Positions 58,256 through 64,000 of a stretch of 64,000 nt of DNA are shown here, in pieces. The stretch comes from Pagrus major (Eukaryota > Chordata > Actinopteri > Spariformes > Sparidae). The translations under genes and the position numbers were made by a program. The DNA lies in NCBI RefSeq assembly GCF_040436345.1, contig NC_133221.1, positions 24,081,165 through 24,145,164 of the forward strand, written 5' to 3'. Every line of letters begins with the position of its first letter. Positions within the stretch are counted from its first letter, which is position 1. The notes below the pieces were generated by a model. That model ran no database searches and was not told where the DNA came from. It was given only the letters and a program-made list of their open reading frames with translations.

Positions 58256-60639
58256 TTTGTAGCATGTAGCTGCATTTTCCTCTGGGCCTTTTCTCCTCTT
58301 TATTTTACCACCATTTTTTCATTAGACTGATCACTGCCCTCTAGACATTGCTTGCATGTTGTCGTGATGTGGTATGTGTGTGAGACCAGTTATGTATGAT
58401 GACAGGCAGAGATCCTACTATCAGGTTAGAAGCAGGACTGATAGTCCACTGTCTTGAGTGAATTTATATCTTCCATGTTGTTTTCATTTTGAATTACACA
58501 TTTCATTACATGGTTTTAAGTGACTACAGAGCAGTCAGCTGGCCACTGTGCCATAGAGTTGTTCAATAAAAACTTACATTAGTGAGCCACAGTGTTGCAC
58601 TAGGTGACCTCACCTGTAGTTTATTTTGACTTGATCACATAACTCAGACTCCTCGAGTCATAATTTCTTATTAATGTATTTAACCTCAGCTGAAAATAGT
58701 TTGCAAAAAATGCATTATTAAAAACATTTGCTAAGAACTAATGGTACACAGCTGTTTTAGGAAATTACTGAGCCTCTATGAAATTTTGTGACCTGATTTA
58801 AAGACTGTTGTCTTCGGTAGGAACTAAGGGGGCTTGGGATTTACTTTGACCAACTCTGATCAGGCGAAGAAAATAACTCGGCCCTTTTGATTTGAAAAGT
58901 TCAGAATAACGATGGGTGTCCCCGATACTACATTAGCATGCTAGACAGACTGGTAATTTCATTATTCACATGCAAGCAGCATTTTCTTAAACTGTGTACT
59001 TTTTTTCTGTTTTTCTTTTCTTTTTGGTAAAACACACCTTTGTCACAATGTTAGATCAATGGCCAGTTGGTGAGAGTACAGTTTGGAACATAGTGCACCA
59101 GAGTAAGAGTAAGAAAAAGGAAAAGGTATTGGATTGAGGGGTTCTGAAGGCATAGACATTGATGTGTGAAGAGGCTCTAAAGCATGGCTATAAAGAAATG
59201 TAGTTTTAATTTATGCATTTATGGAGATCTTCCACAATTCTGTTATGACAGATTCCATAGTTTTGTAATGATAATGCCAGTGTGGACAACCCTTTAGAAC
59301 TCAATACAGAGGAGTACCATGGCCAGGGTTTGTGCATTTATTTGTGTATATGTGTAGTTTTGCATATTTAGGGGGATGTAATTGAGTGCCAGAGTGTTAG
59401 CAGGGACAGGCATTGTATATACTGTACTATAGATGGCTGCCAAACACTACATGTTCCTATGTTCTACTGCCTAGCCAGGCTCTCTGCCACTGGCTGAGTA
59501 ACACACACACCCACCCTCCTCTGGGGTAGGCCAATGAATGCATGGAGCTGGATAGAGAGAAGTGAATACATGAAGAAGATTCAAAAGGAAGGAAGAAAGG
59601 GTTTCTCTCATAGGAGACTGACTTGGTGGAAACCTAGGAATGTCATGTGATGGGATGCATAGATTCTCTTAACTCTAATTATAATGATTGTCTTGTTTTT
59701 AAAAGCACATCATCAGGTTATATAATTAGATGGATAGATTAGATTGGAACGGAAATATAACATCTGGGCTTATTAAGAAATACAAAGGTTGTTGCTACAA
59801 ATAAGAAAAAGATGCTTTTCACTTTCTGGCAGGAAATAAAAACAAGTTTACTCCTTAGGTTAGCCACAGTTTCAAACGTTTCAATTACAAACTGGGCAAA
59901 AAGGTAGAAGATCAAGTGGAGAAAACCTGAATGCAGAAATTTAACTTGGAGACAAGTCAGTCTGAATTTAAACTGAAAAGGGAGCAGTGAAACTAGGGAA
60001 GAAAGAAATGGAGTGTTGGTGGCAGAGAAGTCAAAACCTCTCTATTTTCCAGAGTTGGAGTCAGGGTCAAGAGGCAGGAAATGGGAAAAGGAGAGAAGAT
60101 AGAGGGAAGGAAGCTGCCTTGGGGCTTTTGAAAGTCCTAAAAGATGGGAGTCAAAAAAAGGAGGAGGAAACAAGCACGAAGGGAGGCAGTAAGCTCATTG
60201 GCTTGATCTAAGCTTCTCCTCTCAACCAACTGGGAGGAAAGGGGAAGGAGTAGAGAAGAAAAAGTGGAATGAGAGGGATGGAGGACTGCTGTGGGGGCCT
60301 CTTAGTGTGATGAGAGGACAAACAGATGGTACATTGTGTTCACATTACCATATCTTAATTTGAAGCAACACCACGGTGCATCAAGTTATTGTGTGTATGT
60401 CTGTGTGAGGGGGACAGAAAGGTAGTGCCATGACAAATTTTGTCACTGATGTACCAAAAAGCCTCTCTGTGGGGAAGATAAAGAGGTTTGCTAGTGCCTT
60501 CAAAGGGGTTTTACCTGCATATCTAACTCTATGGCTTCCTACATAAGTGTTTGTTTTTACCACCTACACCAAGATTTATTTCTGTTTGGGTGAACTTCAA
60601 ACTTTCAACAAACAATGAAATTAAACCACACTTTCCTTT

Positions 60640-61060
60640 ATTGTTGCTCCTCCACCTGGAACCTGTTCCAATTTTGGCTCACAATGAGCCAGGTCAAACT
60701 CTCCTTTACAACTTCATCAACAATGTTTAAAGAGTACTTTCATTTGTGTCCTCACGTACACCTGGAGAATAAGAACAGCTACATCAGAATGCTGTTTGTT
60801 GACTTCAGCTCAGCATTCAACACAATCTCACCCATGAAGCTGATTGGAAAACTTATCACTCTGGGCTTGAGTACAACACTCTGCAACTGGATATTGGACT
60901 TCCACACAAGCAGACCCCAGAGAGTACAGATTGGCAGTCACACCTCCTCTACGTTAGTGCTGAACACTGGAAAAGTATGCAGACGACACCACCATCATTG
61001 GCCGCATTATAAACAACAATGAGATTTCATATCGGGAGGAAATCAACAACAAACCGACAG
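60640..61060 (+). pseudogene. LINE reverse transcriptase fragment, internally deleted
   Basis: The frame at 60615-61022 includes [18 protein letters not shown], then [20 protein letters not shown] and SSTLVLNTG, a classic non-LTR retrotransposon reverse-transcriptase stretch (Rex1/L2-like, as in fish). Immediately after LNTG the frame shifts by +1 and continues as [10 protein letters not shown] at 60973-61002, the catalytic YxDD box. The 30-40 residues that normally lie between (the PQG region) are gone, so this is a dead copy. Sequence before 60700 is weakly related, and I found no endonuclease or tail. It lies in nphp4 intron 4. Confidence 0.85.
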
Positions 61061-63204
61061 GACTTGGCCTCAATTTGTGTCATTTGCCTTCCTTTTCGTA
61101 GCTTTACATCTTGAATATAGCCTTCCATCGCGTACTGTAGTCATTGCTGTCAGCTTCTTGAAGCTATACTTACTGACCCCAAAAAACTATTTTCTAAAGA
61201 CTGTGGCACCCAGCTAAACGGGACCGATGTCACCATGTTCGTCAAACTTTTCTGACCTAGCAACAGTAATTAAGGGGGGCGGGACTTAGGATCGTTCAAT
61301 GTGTTTATGGATTTTTTAAAAATGCATTGTCTAAATACAGTACAGTGACTGAAATAGGTAGCTTAATCGCCGCAATACATACATTTTTATTTCCTTAATT
61401 CGCCCGAGAAATGAGATGGGAAGTAGATTCCAATGGTCCAACTCTTCCTTAATCTTTTTGAGCAAGTTAGTGATTTCTTAGTACCAAACATCGACAACAA
61501 ATGACTCTTGCAAGTCACCACTTCGAATCCCTTTACTCCTACCTAAGTTGGCAGTAAAACAGTCTCTCAAAAATCACCCCATTGGTATTCATCTTTATTA
61601 CTTTCTTCCCGCTCAACCATCTCCCCAAACCACCTCTTCTGTTTGTGTGATGCTGAGCCATTTGTGGGTTTTTCCCCCCGCTTCCTTGTTTTCACATCTC
61701 TTGCCAAGTTTCTGCTCAACTGACTCTGAGGTACCATACCACCGCTGTTAGGAATTTTGGGGGTAGTTTTCTAATCTATGCACAGCATCTGACTGAAACC
61801 CAAGCTTGATGCATAATGAATAACAAGAAATAAATGATGAAAAAGTTGCAGAGACCTGGGCACCATCTGTGTCAAGAAAGTTCTATGTTTGATATCTCTC
61901 CCCCTTTCTCTCCCTTCTTTTTTCTTTTTTCTGTGTTTCATGGTAAGAAGCACCTTCTCCATGAAAGCTGCTGTCGCCACTGAAAACGTTTGTACAACAG
62001 AGTTGAAGCTGTGCTGCAACCTCAGAGATTTTGCCAAACCATTTTCCTTTTCTGGCTTTAGACGTAAGCACTTTTTTGTAGTAAGTTATATCTTAGAGTG
62101 AGTAAGAGGGTCTGGCTGAGATGAGTCATGGAGAGGGAGGGGAGGAGAACACAGTGATGCACTCCATCATCTTCTTTCCTTCTCAATCCCCTTTCATTGA
62201 CTTTAAAGATAAAGGCACTGGCTCTGCCCTGAACATAGATGAAAAGCTGTCTGCAGCAGAAATGGACATTCTTCCCATCCTTCCTGTGAACTCAAACACA
62301 TTCAATATAATTTTGTTTTATATGATTGAAAAGGAACTCCTTTATGAACAGAAACATCCATCTCCCTCTAGTGCCCAGGCCTCAATGTACTCCAAATAAA
62401 TACAGCTTAAAATCTATTTTCTTTTCTGCTGTGCCGTTGAGCTGGTCCCATAGTGATCCATTTGTTATTTGTAATCTTTTTACCAAGAAAATAAAAGCAG
62501 CAAAATGGGTTCCGGCAATAGTTTCTTAAAAGTATAAACATAAATATGTAATTGATGGATTTACCAGTTTGTTTTGAAGTGTAGTTCATGCCTTAAATCA
62601 CTTTTTAAACTGAATTCTTCGGGAAGCTATCAATGGACAATATCCGAACAGCTTGTTTTCTTTTTTTTTCTAGTGTTTGGAGGACAGTCAGAACTAGAAA
62701 AAATAAACAGATTTTTTTTTAAAGTTAATACATACAGTTTATTGAGAGAAATACTGCTGAGGTGTGGATTGCATTAAGCAATTTTGGATGTTGGGTAGCA
62801 TTTATTACAACTTCAGTACTGTGGCTTCATGTTTTTATGGCCAGAAAGGAGTACATTAAAGGTGTACATGATGCTGCATGGGATATTAGCATCATAATAA
62901 AATTTGGACTGCAGATGGGCAAATGAGGAAATTTAGGTCACATAAATGTGTCCTTTGTAAATCTAATTTTGGCTTTGTCGACTTGTATTTTGTATCCAGG
63001 TTATTTTGTCAGGCAATGTACAGTTAAAAGCGTTGATGGTTGTAATGACAGATGTGACACACACGAAACAAATCTTTTTTTTTTCTTTTTTTTTTAAAGA
63101 AAAGATTGTATAATTGTACACCAAAAATAATTAAAAAACACCAGTAAAAAAGTGAATTTGCTGAAAGTCATAATTTTTTAATGTTTGGTCTATCCATCGT
63201 TTCA

Positions 63205-63490
63205 TGTTCACAGCTTGAACCCTGGTATTGATTCTCCAGGTGTTTTCAGAAATATAAAAATTCACGTTATTCCAGCTCTCTTTCAGAGGATCCAACAGTG
63301 TCTTGTGATGTTAAAGTGTGTCTCATCTTTTCACGTTTCATACCTTCCCTAAAATGTTTGGGGGTTTAGGTTTGGTGACTGTGGAGGGAAAGCCTTGTAA
63401 GTCAGCAATTCCTTCTCTTCCGTGGACTTCAAATAGACCTGGCATCGCTTTGATGTGTGTTTAGGGTGATTGTCCTGCTGGAAATGAATC
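63205..63490 (-). pseudogene. Tc1/mariner transposase fragment
   Basis: Read on the minus strand, the segment starting near 63486 encodes FQQDNHPKHTSKRCQVYL, then KAFPPQSPNLNP. That is the second catalytic aspartate region and the SPDLNP block of Tc1-like DD34E transposases. The frame then breaks: the glutamate expected just after LNP is absent (LNPQTF followed by a stop). Downstream traces (SWNNV, RVQAVN near 63208-63235) resemble the transposase C terminus. The N-terminal DNA-binding part and terminal inverted repeats were not found. It is an inactive remnant in nphp4 intron 4. Confidence 0.82.
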
Positions 63491-64000
63491 TTTATCCTCA
63501 CAAATTCAAGCCAGAAGGATGGCAGCTCTCTTCAGTTAATGTGTAGATAATCCTCTGCATGTCACAAATCTGGGATTTACACATGTGAAATTGGGTCTAG
63601 TGGTAGGTAGAAAGCTAAAAACACAATTTTGTTCCTGAATGTTAAATACCTAGCTCCTATACAGTATAATGTAAATATATATTTATATGAATTTCCTCAG
63701 CATACACTTGCATATTTACAGAAATGGGCAAGAGTCTCAACCTTTTTTAGACAAACACTGCATAGCTGACTGGCACATGTTTAGTTAATACCACCTATCA
63801 CGACTGTTAAAACTATCAAAACAAATTAGACTTAAAAAAATTATCCAAGTGTAATTTTTCTGATTTTCCATCACTATAGTAAAGGTTGTTTGTGTAGGCA
63901 ACTATATTTACCTGAGGTCAGGGAAAGATTACGATTATAGTTAACAGGAACCAAAGTGGACTTTTTGGGGGAGATAGAATGTGAAGAGTGGTGTCAAAAA

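Larger units (their letters stand above)
53025..64000 (+). other. nphp4 intron 4 (to window edge)
   Basis: The interval starts at a GTAAGG donor, and the next NPHP4 exon was not found by eye, so it is taken as intron 4. It carries the SINE-like, LINE and Tc1 fragments listed separately, plus AT-rich unique sequence. I cannot exclude a short exon in it. Open frames such as 59987-60211 and 62121-62399 have no recognisable product. Confidence 0.55.

Noticed and set aside
59987..60211. Lysine/glutamate-rich 74-codon frame
   Set aside because: It arises from a purine-rich simple stretch, with no domain and no exon context.

Overview
The window is vertebrate nuclear DNA and almost certainly from a teleost fish. 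Evidence: spliced genes with canonical GT-AG introns that encode vertebrate ciliary, apoptotic and glycosylation proteins; fairly compact genes; many short TTAA-flanked inverted-repeat elements of the kind dispersed in fish genomes; a Tc1-type transposase remnant; a fish-style LINE reverse transcriptase remnant; and long CA, AT and CT microsatellites. No bacterial, plasmid or viral gene system is present.

Layout from left to right. (1) 1717-11312, plus strand: the 3' nine coding exons of cep104 (centrosomal protein 104), ending in a stop; its 5' part lies off the left edge. (2) 15262-16497, minus strand: a single-exon beta-1,3-N-acetylglucosaminyltransferase closest in my recognition to B3GNT7. 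(3) 18.55-20.75 kb, plus strand: the homologue of human C1orf174 (UPF0688 family). (4) 22832-27910, minus strand: dffb, the caspase-activated DNase, complete in seven exons, with a 720-bp minisatellite in its first intron. (5) 29351 to beyond the right edge, plus strand: the first four coding exons of nphp4 (nephrocystin-4), with a second intron of about 22 kb. The remaining 11 kb at the right is intron as far as I can see and carries LINE, SINE and Tc1 debris.

The gene set matches a human 1p36.3 neighbourhood (CEP104, DFFB, C1orf174, NPHP4), so this is a conserved synteny block with rearranged order and an additional glycosyltransferase gene. The genes do not form one pathway: CEP104 and NPHP4 are ciliary proteins, DFFB is the apoptotic nuclease, B3GNT7-like is a Golgi enzyme, and C1orf174 is uncharacterised. 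c1orf174 and dffb are convergent (tail to tail) and dffb and nphp4 are divergent (head to head).

The intergenic and intronic DNA holds at least five short inverted-repeat element families (two with two copies each), one well-preserved solo LTR with a 5-bp target duplication, a short interstitial telomere-like tract and several microsatellites. I found no convincing undescribed biological system. The best leads are the one-position variant pattern of the dffb minisatellite, the possible 3'-overlap of c1orf174 and dffb, and a possible GC-AG intron in cep104.
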